Shown: in pieces, positions 24,629-32,217 of the stretch
Layout: each line of letters opens with the position of its first letter
Position numbering within the stretch: position 1 is the stretch's first letter
Origin: Mycolicibacterium mageritense
GTDB lineage: Bacteria > Actinomycetota > Actinomycetes > Mycobacteriales > Mycobacteriaceae
Reading direction: 5' to 3'
DNA length: 64,000 nt
Assembly: GCF_010727475.1 (NCBI RefSeq)
Contig: NZ_AP022567.1
Coordinates: 7,378,001 to 7,442,000 of the forward strand
Program-made: the position numbers and the translations under genes
Notes under the pieces: model-generated
Database searches by the model: none
The model's input: only the letters and a program-made list of their open reading frames with translations
Told to the model about the DNA's origin: nothing

Positions 24629-25237
24629 ATGACTGGTACCTACCAGTACCCCGAATCCGTTCCGCCCCAGCCCTACCCGGAGCAGACGCCGTCCGCGTAC
24701 CCGGGGATGCTGCCGCCGCCGGTGCCCTATCCGAAATCACGCAGGCGCTGGCCGAAGATCGTGGCCGCGGTGCTGGTGGTGGCGGCGCTGGCCGCGGTCG
24801 TGACGGTGGTGATCATCGCCGGCCGCAAGGCGTCGTCGCAGGGTTCGGTGCTGTCCGCCGATCGCGCGAAATCAGCGATCCAGGAGTATCTGACCGCGCT
24901 GACCAACGGGGACGACGAGACGGTCGCACGCCACACGCTGTGCGGCCTGTACGACGCGGTGAAGGAGCGCCGGGCCGATCTGGCGGTGGCCGGCCTGGCC
25001 AGCGACGCGTTCCGCAAGCAGTTCAGTCAGGCCGAGGTGACCAACATCGACAAGATCGTGCCGTGGTCGGGCACGCAGGCTCAGGTGTTGTTCACGATGA
25101 AGGTGGTGCCTGCGGACGGTGCAGGCCGGGGTCAACGCCCGCAAAACGACGAGCAACAGGGCGTCGCGCAGCTGCTCGTGCAGGACAACAACGTCCTGGT
25201 GTGCTCGTATGTGCTGCGCACCGGCGGTCAGTACTGA
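24629..25237 (+). CDS. single-pass membrane protein with DUF4878-like extracytoplasmic domain (Rv2203-like)
   Basis: 202 aa. A Pro/Tyr-rich cytoplasmic N-terminus (1-35) precedes one membrane helix (WPKIVAAVLVVAALAAVVTVVIIAG) and an extracytoplasmic domain of about 140 aa (SADRAKSAIQEYLTALTNGDDETVARHTLCG). That domain has the cystatin/NTF2-like look of DUF4878 lipoproteins and two Cys (HTLCG and VLVCSYV) that may pair. Start ATG 24629, with a leader of about 55 nt after a TATAAC. The function is unknown. It converges on erpA with 37 bp between stops. Confidence 0.78.
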   Translation: MTGTYQYPESVPPQPYPEQTPSAYPGMLPPPVPYPKSRRRWPKIVAAVLVVAALAAVVTVVIIAGRKASSQGSVLSADRAKSAIQEYLTALTNGDDETVARHTLCGLYDAVKERRADLAVAGLASDAFRKQFSQAEVTNIDKIVPWSGTQAQVLFTMKVVPADGAGRGQRPQNDEQQGVAQLLVQDNNVLVCSYVLRTGGQY

Positions 25238-25274
25238 CGTTCAGCACCGACCGCCCGCGCGGTCCAGGTCAAGC

Positions 25275-25631
25275 TCAGTTGAACGAATCGCCGCAGGCGC
25301 ACGAGCCGGTGGCGTTCGGGTTGTCGATGGTGAAGCCCTGCTTCTCGATGGTGTCGACGAAGTCGATGGTCGCGCCCTGCACGTACGGCGCGCTCATACG
25401 GTCGACGGTCAGGTTGACACCACCGAATTCGGCGGTGAGGTCACCGTCGAGGGTCCGGTCGTCGAAGAACAGGTTGTAACGCAGGCCTGCACAGCCGCCC
25501 GGCTGCACGGCGATACGCAGGGCCAGGTCATCCCGGCCCTCCTGGTCGAGCAGCGCCTTCGCCTTGGTCGCCGCGGCGTCAGTCAGGGTGACACCGTGGG
25601 TTTCGGTGGCGGTCGCGTCCTGAACAGTCAT
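25275..25631 (-). CDS. erpA: A-type iron-sulfur cluster carrier/insertion protein
   Basis: 118 aa. The three conserved Cys of HesB/IscA/ErpA proteins are Cys47 (PGGCAGLRY), Cys111 and Cys113 (GSCACGDSF). It carries a [2Fe-2S] or [4Fe-4S] cluster and delivers it to apo-enzymes; LipA, encoded further along, is one typical recipient. ATG 25631 is preceded by GGGAGAG and gives the length of Rv2204c; an earlier ATG nine codons upstream lacks such a site. In M. tuberculosis a glycerate kinase gene follows here; it is missing in this window. Confidence 0.92.
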   Translation of the reverse strand: MTVQDATATETHGVTLTDAAATKAKALLDQEGRDDLALRIAVQPGGCAGLRYNLFFDDRTLDGDLTAEFGGVNLTVDRMSAPYVQGATIDFVDTIEKQGFTIDNPNATGSCACGDSFN

Positions 25632-25790
25632 TGCTCTCCCTAAAGCGTTCCTGGGCATCGCTGATGCCGAAGTTCCTGGCGAACCCGCGGGTGAGCCCGC
25701 GAATCCACCAACTCAACGGTACCTTGTTCTGCCGCTATTCCCGAGTTATCCCCAGGCTGGGCCCTTCGGCTTCGCCCACAGTGCGGGCAG

Positions 25791-25796
25791 TAACCT
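25791..25796 (+). promoter_or_regulatory. -10 element for a leaderless DUF3043 mRNA
   Basis: TAACCT ends 7 bp before GTG 25804 and no ribosome-binding site is visible there. Confidence 0.45.
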
Positions 25797-25803
25797 GGCT
25801 GAC

Positions 25804-26484
25804 GTGAAACTGCTGGGCCGCAAGAACGACGACGATGGCGCCGACCGGGGCGACGAACCCGCCGACGACGGTATCGAGACCGCGGCTGACAGCAATCAGA
25901 CCGGTACCACCGCACCCAAAGGCAGGCCGACGCCCAAGCGCAGCGAGGCCAGCCGGCGCCGGGGTCCGGTGGCTCCCGCCCCGCTGACCGCGGCCGAGGC
26001 CCGTAAACGGCGCAAGGAACTGCAGGGCCCCAAGCTCAGCAAGGAAGAGCGCAAGGCCGAACGGCTGACGCGCCGCGCCGACATGGCCGACCGCCGGGAG
26101 CGGATGATGGCCGGCGAGGACGCCTACCTGCTCCCCCGCGACAAGGGACCGGTGCGCCGCTACGTGCGCGACATCGTGGACTCGCGCCGCAACGTGCTCG
26201 GGCTGTTCATGCCCGCCGCGCTGTCGATGATCTTCTTCATGCTGGCGCTGCCCGCGGTGCAGTTCCAGCAGATCCTGTCCTACGCGATGCTGGCCCTCGT
26301 GCTGGTGATGATCGTCGACGGCCTGCTGCTCGGCCGCAAGGTCAACCGCATGGTCGACGAGAAGTTCCCCGGCAACACCGAAAGTGGTTGGAAACTTGGG
26401 TTCTACGCGTCGAGCCGGGCCTCGCAGCTCCGGCGCATGCGGGCTCCGCGGCCCATGGTCAACCGCGGCGACAAGGTCGCTTGA
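25804..26484 (+). CDS. DUF3043 membrane protein (Rv2206-like)
   Basis: 226 aa. The first 100 residues are highly charged (Lys/Arg/Glu; KRSEASRRRG and ARKRRKELQGPKLSKEERKAERL) and likely bind RNA, DNA or acidic lipid or form a coiled coil. They are followed by GEDAYLLPRDKGPVRRYVRDIVDSRRN, the DUF3043 signature, and two membrane helices (LFMPAALSMIFFMLALPAV and ILSYAMLALVLVMIVDGLLL). It is conserved in actinobacteria with unknown function. It stands 30 bp upstream of cobU on the same strand, so it may be co-transcribed with the cobalamin genes. Confidence 0.85.
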   Translation: MKLLGRKNDDDGADRGDEPADDGIETAADSNQTGTTAPKGRPTPKRSEASRRRGPVAPAPLTAAEARKRRKELQGPKLSKEERKAERLTRRADMADRRERMMAGEDAYLLPRDKGPVRRYVRDIVDSRRNVLGLFMPAALSMIFFMLALPAVQFQQILSYAMLALVLVMIVDGLLLGRKVNRMVDEKFPGNTESGWKLGFYASSRASQLRRMRAPRPMVNRGDKVA

Positions 26485-26514
26485 TGCCGCGTCCGGTCAT
26501 CCGGGTCTGACGGC

Positions 26515-27048
26515 GTGCGCATCCTGGTGCTCGGCGGGATCCGGTCGGGAAAATCACAGTGGGCCGAGGCGGCCATCACCGCGGCGACCGGCGCGGCCGA
26601 GCCCGTGCGTTACGTCGCGACCGGTGCGACCACCGACCGTGACCCGGCATGGGCGGCCCGCGTGGCCGCCCATCGGGCGCGTCGTCCCGCGCGGTGGAGC
26701 ACCGTCGAGACCGCCGAGCTGGCCACCGAGCTGACCGAAGCGCCCGCGTCCGCGGCGCTCGTCGACGACATCGGCGGCTGGCTCACCGCGGTCATGGACC
26801 GGCGCGAGGCCTGGGGCGGGGCGCCCATCGACGCCGACGTCGACGAACTCGTCCGCGCTGTCGCTGGTTTCACCGGTGAGCTCGTGCTGGTGAGCCCCGA
26901 GGTCGGGCTCACGGTCGTGCCCGCGACCGAGGCCGGACGACGTTTCGCCGACGAGTTGGGCACGGTGAATCAGCGCCTGGCCGCGGTGTGTGAGCGCGTG
27001 GTGCTCGTGGTGGCCGGCCAGCCGGTCACGGTGAAGGAGCCGAAATGA
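26515..27048 (+). CDS. cobU: bifunctional adenosylcobinamide kinase/adenosylcobinamide-phosphate guanylyltransferase
   Basis: 177 aa from GTG 26515. The P-loop GGIRSGKSQWAE lies at residues 6-17, directly after the first strand, and the segment VRYVATGATTDRDPAWAARVAAHRARRP carries the conserved His used for guanylylation. VDDIGGWLTAVMD and the closing LVVAGQPVTVK are further family signatures. It activates cobinamide for attachment of the lower loop, the step before CobS. The stop overlaps cobT as ATGA. In M. tuberculosis cobU lies elsewhere (Rv0254c), so its place here differs. Confidence 0.93.
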   Translation: MRILVLGGIRSGKSQWAEAAITAATGAAEPVRYVATGATTDRDPAWAARVAAHRARRPARWSTVETAELATELTEAPASAALVDDIGGWLTAVMDRREAWGGAPIDADVDELVRAVAGFTGELVLVSPEVGLTVVPATEAGRRFADELGTVNQRLAAVCERVVLVVAGQPVTVKEPK

Positions 27049-28106
27049 CCGAATCCGGACCGGAATTCGCCCCGGTCGCGCCACCGGATGCCGAGGCGGC
27101 CGCGGCCGCTCGGGCACGTCAGACGCGGTTGACCAAGCCGCCGGGCTCGCTCGGCAGGCTGGAAGACCTGTCGGTGTGGGTCGCGGCATGCCAGGGCGAG
27201 TGCCCGCCGCGACAGTTCAGCCGGCCGCGCGTGGTGGTCTTCGCGGGCGATCACGGCGTGACCGCGGCCGGGGTCTCGGCGTACCCGTCGGCGGTGACGG
27301 GCCAGATGGTGGCCAATTTCGACGCGGGCGGGGCCGCGATCAACGTGATCGCGGAGGTGGCCGGTGCCACTGTCCGGGTGGCCGACATCGCCGTCGACTG
27401 CGACGAGCCACTGTCGGCCGCGATCGGCGCCAACAAGGTGTGTCGCTCAAGCGGTGACATCTCGCGCGAGGACGCACTGTCCGCAGCGGACACGGTCGCC
27501 GCGATCGCGGCGGGCCGCCGGATCGCCGACGAGGAGGTCGATTCCGGGGCCGACCTGTTGATCGCGGGCGATATGGGGATCGGAAACACCACGGCGGCAA
27601 CGACTTTGATCGCGGCGCTGACGGGTGCCGAACCTGTCGCGGTGATCGGGCGCGGCACCGGGATCGACGATCACGGCTGGATGCGCAAAGCCGCTGCCGT
27701 GCGCGATGCGCTGTACCGGGCCCGCACGGTGACCGAGGATCCGGTCGGCCTGCTGCGGGTCTGCGGCGGCGCCGACCTGGCGGCGATGGCCGGATTCTGT
27801 GCGCAAGCGGCGATGCGGCGTACACCGGTACTGCTCGACGGCATGGTGGTGACGGCCGCGGCCCTGGTTGCCGACCGGCTGGCCCCCGGTGCGCGCGCGT
27901 GGTGGCAGGCCGGGCACCGCTCCACCGAACCCGCGCACAGCCTGGCCCTGCAGCGGCTCGAACTGGAGCCGATCGTGGATCTCGGGATGCGCCTCGGCGA
28001 GGGCACCGGCGCGGCCGTGGCACTGCCGGTGGTCCGTGCCGCGGTGGCCACACTGGCATCGATGGCCACCTTCGACGAGGCCGGGATCTCCGAAAACACT
28101 CCATGA
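27045..28106 (+). CDS. cobT: nicotinate-nucleotide--dimethylbenzimidazole phosphoribosyltransferase
   Basis: 353 aa. It makes alpha-ribazole phosphate, the lower ligand of cobalamin, from nicotinate mononucleotide and dimethylbenzimidazole. Signatures include KPPGSLGRLE, FAGDHGVTAAGVSAYPSAVT and AGDMGIGNTTAATTL; the catalytic Glu region is near the C-terminus (LDLGMRLGEGTGAA-like, seen as VDLGMRLGEGTGAAVALP). Both ends are translationally coupled: ATGA with cobU and ATGA with cobS. Confidence 0.95.
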   Translation: MTESGPEFAPVAPPDAEAAAAARARQTRLTKPPGSLGRLEDLSVWVAACQGECPPRQFSRPRVVVFAGDHGVTAAGVSAYPSAVTGQMVANFDAGGAAINVIAEVAGATVRVADIAVDCDEPLSAAIGANKVCRSSGDISREDALSAADTVAAIAAGRRIADEEVDSGADLLIAGDMGIGNTTAATTLIAALTGAEPVAVIGRGTGIDDHGWMRKAAAVRDALYRARTVTEDPVGLLRVCGGADLAAMAGFCAQAAMRRTPVLLDGMVVTAAALVADRLAPGARAWWQAGHRSTEPAHSLALQRLELEPIVDLGMRLGEGTGAAVALPVVRAAVATLASMATFDEAGISENTP

Positions 28107-28828
28107 TCCGTTCGCTCGCTTCAGCTTTCGCGTTCGGCACGGTGCTGCCGGTGCAATCGTCGGCCGGCGTCGGGCGCTCTGCGCTGGCCGCGCTGCCCGT
28201 GGTGGGGGTGGCGCTCGGCGCGCTCGCGGCCGGCGTCGTGTGGGTGGGCCAGCGGGTTTTCGAGCCGGGCAATCCCCTCCCGGGCCTGCTGGCCGTGGCC
28301 GTGCTGCTGCTGGCGACCCGCGGCCTGCACATCGACGGACTCGCCGACACGGTCGACGGCCTGGGGTGTTACGGGCCGCCCGAACGTGCGCTGGCGGTGA
28401 TGCGCGACGGTTCGGCGGGGCCGTTCGGTGTGGCGGCCGTCGTGGTGACGCTCGGCGCCCAGAGCCTGGCGCTCGCACAGCTGAGCCTGCCGGCGATCGT
28501 GGTCGCCGTCGCGGCGGGTCGCGTGGCGGCCGTCGCGGCGTGCCGGCGCTCGGTGCCCGCCGCGGCAGGCAGTTCGCTGGGCGCCGCGGTGGCGGGCAGT
28601 CAGCCGGCCGCCGTGGTGCTGGGTTGGCTGGTCGCCCTCGCGGCGGCGGCAGTGTGGACCGGTCCCCGCCTGTGGCAGGGACCGGTCGTCGTGCTGATCG
28701 CGGTGGGCCTCTCGGTGCTGCTGGTCGCCCACTGTGTGCGCCGGTTCGGCGGCATCACGGGTGACGTGCTCGGCGCGGTCGTCGAGGTGACGACGACCGT
28801 GACCGCGGTGGGCCTGGCGGCCGGCTAG
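28103..28828 (+). CDS. cobS: adenosylcobinamide-GDP ribazoletransferase (cobalamin synthase)
   Basis: 241 aa integral membrane enzyme that joins adenosylcobinamide-GDP and alpha-ribazole, the last step of cobalamin assembly. DGLADTVDGLGCYGPPERAL and MRDGSAGPFGVAAVV are the conserved metal/substrate loops; about six hydrophobic segments follow. The ATG at 28103 overlaps the cobT stop. Its TAG stop lies in the tetranucleotide CTAG that also supplies the stop of ilvE on the other strand, leaving no intergenic DNA. Confidence 0.93.
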   Translation: MIRSLASAFAFGTVLPVQSSAGVGRSALAALPVVGVALGALAAGVVWVGQRVFEPGNPLPGLLAVAVLLLATRGLHIDGLADTVDGLGCYGPPERALAVMRDGSAGPFGVAAVVVTLGAQSLALAQLSLPAIVVAVAAGRVAAVAACRRSVPAAAGSSLGAAVAGSQPAAVVLGWLVALAAAAVWTGPRLWQGPVVVLIAVGLSVLLVAHCVRRFGGITGDVLGAVVEVTTTVTAVGLAAG

Positions 28829-29931
28829 TTCAGCCGGGCCATCCAGCCGTGGGTGTCGACGAAGGTGCCGCGCTGGATCCCGGTCAGGGTGTCCCGCAGC
28901 GCCATGGTGATCTCCCCGGGCTGGCCGTCGGCGATGGTGAACTCACCGTCGCGGTGTTTGACGTGCGAGACCGGGGTGATGACGGCGGCCGTGCCGCACG
29001 CGAAGACCTCGGTGATCTCGCCCGCGGCGGCCTTCTTCTGCCATTCGTCGACGTCGATCTTGCGTTCCTCGACCGCGAAACCCGCGTCGGTTGCCAACTG
29101 CAGCAACGAGTCCCGTGTGATTCCCGGCAGCAGCGAGCCGGACAGCTCGGGCGTGACCAGGCGCGCCGAACCGCCGCTGCCGAACACGAAGAACAGGTTC
29201 ATGCCGCCCATCTCTTCGACGTAGCGGCGTTCGATGGCGTCGAGCCACACCACCTGGTCGCACCCGTTGTCGGCGGCCTGCGCCTGCGCGAGCAGCGACG
29301 CCGCGTAGTTGCCACCGAACTTCGCCGCGCCCGTGCCGCCCGGAGAGGCACGCACGTACTCGTGCGAGAGCCACACGCTGACGGGTTTGATGCCGCCCTT
29401 GAAGTACGCCCCGGCCGGTGAACCGATGGCCAGGTAGCGGTACTCGTTGGCGGGACGCACGCCGAGACCCGGCTCGGTCGCGATGATGAACGGCCGCAGG
29501 TACAGCGACTCCTCACCGCCCGCCGCGGGCACCCACTGCCCGTCGATCGCGATGAGCCGGCGCAGCGACTCGATGAACACCTCGTCGGGCAGCTCGGGGA
29601 TCGCGAGCCTGCGGCACGAGGACCGCAGCCGCGCCGCGTTGGCCTCGGGGCGGAACGACACGATCGAGCCGTCCGCCCACCGGTAGGCCTTGAGCCCTTC
29701 GAAAACCTCTTGCGCGTAGTGCAGCACGATGGCCGACGGATCGAGTTCGATCGGGCCGTACGGAACCACCTTGGCGTCGTGCCAGCCCTGCCCCGCGGTG
29801 TAGTCGATCGACACCATGTGGTCGGTGTGGTACTTGCCGAACCCCGGGTTGGTCAGGATCGATTCGCGTACCGCATCGGTCGCCGGGTTCGCATTGGCAG
29901 AAACCGTGAACTCGAGCAGGCCGCTAGTCAT
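28825..29931 (-). CDS. ilvE: branched-chain amino acid aminotransferase
   Basis: 368 aa, the length of M. tuberculosis IlvE. It is a fold-type IV PLP enzyme; the Schiff-base Lys lies in GTGAAKFGGNYAASL, and the phosphate-binding and substrate loops appear as EMGGMNLFFV and ACGTAAVITPV. It performs the last step of Leu, Ile and Val synthesis with glutamate as donor. ATG 29931 is used because TATACAAT ends 6 bp upstream, the leaderless arrangement; the frame is open further into the gcvT 3' region. gcvT ends only 22 bp upstream, so both read-through and a private promoter are possible. Confidence 0.94.
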   Translation of the reverse strand: MTSGLLEFTVSANANPATDAVRESILTNPGFGKYHTDHMVSIDYTAGQGWHDAKVVPYGPIELDPSAIVLHYAQEVFEGLKAYRWADGSIVSFRPEANAARLRSSCRRLAIPELPDEVFIESLRRLIAIDGQWVPAAGGEESLYLRPFIIATEPGLGVRPANEYRYLAIGSPAGAYFKGGIKPVSVWLSHEYVRASPGGTGAAKFGGNYAASLLAQAQAADNGCDQVVWLDAIERRYVEEMGGMNLFFVFGSGGSARLVTPELSGSLLPGITRDSLLQLATDAGFAVEERKIDVDEWQKKAAAGEITEVFACGTAAVITPVSHVKHRDGEFTIADGQPGEITMALRDTLTGIQRGTFVDTHGWMARLN

Positions 29932-29937
29932 ACAGCG

Positions 29938-29945
29938 ATTGTATA
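29938..29945 (-). promoter_or_regulatory. -10 element for a leaderless ilvE mRNA
   Basis: TATACAAT on the minus strand ends 6 bp before ATG 29931. It is one of the best -10 matches in the window. Confidence 0.6.
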
Positions 29946-29953
29946 GCCCGAGG

Positions 29954-31060
29954 CTAACGAGTTTTCGCCGCCACGAACGGGGGTTTGACGACCTCGCATT
30001 CGACCGCGCGACCACGCACGTCGACCGTGACGCGCGCGCCGTCGGCGATTCCGCTCGCGGTGTCGATGAGTGCCAGCGCGATCCCGACCTTCAAAGTCGG
30101 AGAAAAGGTTCCCGACGTAGTGACACCCACCTGGGTGTCGCCGTCGAGCACCGCGAGGTCGGCCCGCAGCACGCCGCGGCCGACCGCCTTGAGGCCACGC
30201 AGCACACGCGTGGGCCCGGCCTCCTTCTCGGCCAGCAGGGCGTCGCGTCCCCAGAACGCGTCCTTGCGCCAGCCGATCGCCCAGCCGCAGCGGGCCTGCA
30301 GCGGCGAGATGTCCAAGGACAGCTCGTGGCCGTGCAGCGGGTAGCCCATCTCGGTGCGCAGCGTGTCGCGGGCGCCGAGGCCTGCGGGCTCTCCCCCGGC
30401 CGCACGCACGGCCGCCACCAGTGCGTCGAACACCACCCCGGCGCGGTCCCAGGCGGGCAGCAGTTCGTAGCCGTGCTCGCCGGTGTAGCCCGTACGGCAC
30501 ACCCGGACGAACACGCCGTCGAACTCGGCGTCGGCATAGCCCATGTAGTCCATGTCGGTGGGCAGCCCGAGCGCGGCGAGCACCTCGGTCGACTTCGGCC
30601 CCTGCACGGCAAGCACGGCATAGGACCGGTGCTCGTCGGTGATGGTGAGGCCCGCAGGGGCATGTTTCTGCAGTTCGGCGACCACCGCGGCGGTGTTGGC
30701 GGCGTTGGGCACCAGGAAGATCTCGTCGTCGGAGACGTAGTACGCGATGAGGTCGTCGATAACCCCGGCCACGCCTCCGTTGTCTTTGCAGCACAGGGTG
30801 TACTGGGCCTTGCCGGGGCCGATGCGGTCGAGGTCGTTGGTCAGCGCCGCGTTGACGTATGCCGCGGCGCCAGGACCGCGCACGAGTGCCTTGCCCAGGT
30901 GGCTCACGTCGAACAGGCCGACGGTCTCGCGCGTCGCGGTGTGCTCGGCGACGGTTCCCGCGTAGGACACCGGCATCAGCCACCCGCCGAATTCGGCGAA
31001 GCCGGCGCCCAGCTCGCGGTGGCGGTCTTCCAGTGGTCCGTGCAGCAGGTCCTCACTCAC
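29954..31060 (-). CDS. gcvT: glycine cleavage system T protein (aminomethyltransferase)
   Basis: 368 aa. It transfers the methylene group from aminomethyl-lipoyl H protein to tetrahydrofolate. FGGWLMPVSYAGTVAEHTATR and VGLFDVSHLGKALVRGPGA are the N-terminal signature, RTGYTGEHGYELL and GLGARDTLRTEMGYPLHG the central folate-site motifs. GTG 31060 is preferred; an open extension of 39 codons upstream is Arg/Pro-rich and unsupported. TAGGGT lies 8 bp before the GTG. It is divergent from the cyclase gene over 56 bp. No glycine riboswitch is seen. Confidence 0.92.
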   Translation of the reverse strand: MSEDLLHGPLEDRHRELGAGFAEFGGWLMPVSYAGTVAEHTATRETVGLFDVSHLGKALVRGPGAAAYVNAALTNDLDRIGPGKAQYTLCCKDNGGVAGVIDDLIAYYVSDDEIFLVPNAANTAAVVAELQKHAPAGLTITDEHRSYAVLAVQGPKSTEVLAALGLPTDMDYMGYADAEFDGVFVRVCRTGYTGEHGYELLPAWDRAGVVFDALVAAVRAAGGEPAGLGARDTLRTEMGYPLHGHELSLDISPLQARCGWAIGWRKDAFWGRDALLAEKEAGPTRVLRGLKAVGRGVLRADLAVLDGDTQVGVTTSGTFSPTLKVGIALALIDTASGIADGARVTVDVRGRAVECEVVKPPFVAAKTR

Positions 31061-31116
31061 GACCTCACACCCTAATCCCGGCCCTGATCGCGGCGGAGGC
31101 CTGCCACACTTGATCG

Positions 31117-32193
31117 GTGGTCGATTTCGATGCGCTGGAGGCGGCCGGGATCGCCGACGCGCGCAGGCGTGCGCCACTGATCGAGTACCTCGCCGGGCTG
31201 GGGTTCACCGCCGAGGAGATGGTCGACGCGGAGCGCCGGGGCAGGCTCTTCGGCCTGGCGGGCGACGTACTGCAGTGGTCGGGACCGCCGACCTACAGCC
31301 TGGCCGCGGCCGCCGAGACGCTGGGCTTGCCGATCGCCGACGTGCAGCGGGCCTGGGCCGCGCTGGGCCTGACCGTCGCAGGCCTCGACGTGCCCGCCCT
31401 GAGCCAGGCCGACGTCGACGGACTGGCGACCTGGGCCGAGATGCGTGCGGTGGTCGGTGAAGAAGCCGCAACGGGGCTGTTGCGCGTGATCGGCTCCGGC
31501 ATGGCGCGCCAGTCCGAGGCGATCTCGTCGATCGTGCGGGCCGGCTCCCCCGATGTCCAGCTCGACTACTCGCACAACGAGCTCGCCACGGCGCGGGCCT
31601 ACCGGGCGGCCGCGGCATTCGTACCGCGCATCGGCGCGCTGGCGGACGCGGTGCACCGGCATCACCTGATGAACACCCGTGCGTACTTCGAGCACGTCGT
31701 CCGAGAAGAAGGGTCAAGTGTGGTGTGCGGCATCGGTTTTGCCGACCTGTCGGGCTTCACCTCGCTCACCCGGATACTGACCACGACCCAGCTTTCGGCC
31801 CTGCTCAACGAGTTCAGCGCGACCTGCTCCGACGTCGTGCACGCGGCAGGCGGGCGGGTGGTGAAGTTCATCGGCGACGAGGTCATGTGGGTTGCGCCGA
31901 CCCCGGACGCGCTGGTGCAGGTCGCGGTCGACCTCGTCGAACACCCGCGGGCGCGCGAGGCGCACCTGCAGGTGCGCGCGGGCCTGGACTTCGGCACGGT
32001 GCTCGCAATCAGCGGCGACTACTTCGGAAACCCGGTCAACCTCGCGGCCCGGCTGGTGTCGGCCGCCGGGCCGGGCCGGATCCTGATGTCGGCGGCGCTG
32101 CGTGCCGCGCTGCCGGACCGGCCTGCCGTGATGCAGGAACCGTTGCCCCTGAAAGGCTTCGACGAGCCGGTCCCGGCCTACGCGCTGAGCTGA
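31117..32193 (+). CDS. class III adenylyl cyclase with N-terminal regulatory domain (Rv2212-like)
   Basis: 358 aa, soluble. Residues 1-190 are a helical regulatory part. The cyclase domain starts at about 205. Metal ligands Asp210 (ADLSGFT) and Asp254 (FIGDEVMW), adenine-selecting Lys250 (VVKFIGDE), and transition-state Asn308 and Arg312 (VNLAAR) are all present, so it should be an active homodimer making cAMP. The M. tuberculosis counterpart (Rv2212) is reported to be stimulated by acid pH and fatty acids. CACACT 6 bp before GTG 31117 fits a leaderless start. pepB follows after 24 bp. Confidence 0.9.
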   Translation: MVDFDALEAAGIADARRRAPLIEYLAGLGFTAEEMVDAERRGRLFGLAGDVLQWSGPPTYSLAAAAETLGLPIADVQRAWAALGLTVAGLDVPALSQADVDGLATWAEMRAVVGEEAATGLLRVIGSGMARQSEAISSIVRAGSPDVQLDYSHNELATARAYRAAAAFVPRIGALADAVHRHHLMNTRAYFEHVVREEGSSVVCGIGFADLSGFTSLTRILTTTQLSALLNEFSATCSDVVHAAGGRVVKFIGDEVMWVAPTPDALVQVAVDLVEHPRAREAHLQVRAGLDFGTVLAISGDYFGNPVNLAARLVSAAGPGRILMSAALRAALPDRPAVMQEPLPLKGFDEPVPAYALS

Positions 32194-32217
32194 ACGTTGC
32201 TGACTAGGGTGAGCAGG

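Noticed and set aside
26485..26514. Cobalamin riboswitch before cobU
   Set aside because: Only 30 bp lie between the DUF3043 stop and cobU and no B12-box-like sequence is visible in them.
31061..31116. Glycine riboswitch before gcvT
   Set aside because: Only 56 bp separate the divergent starts, too little for the aptamer.
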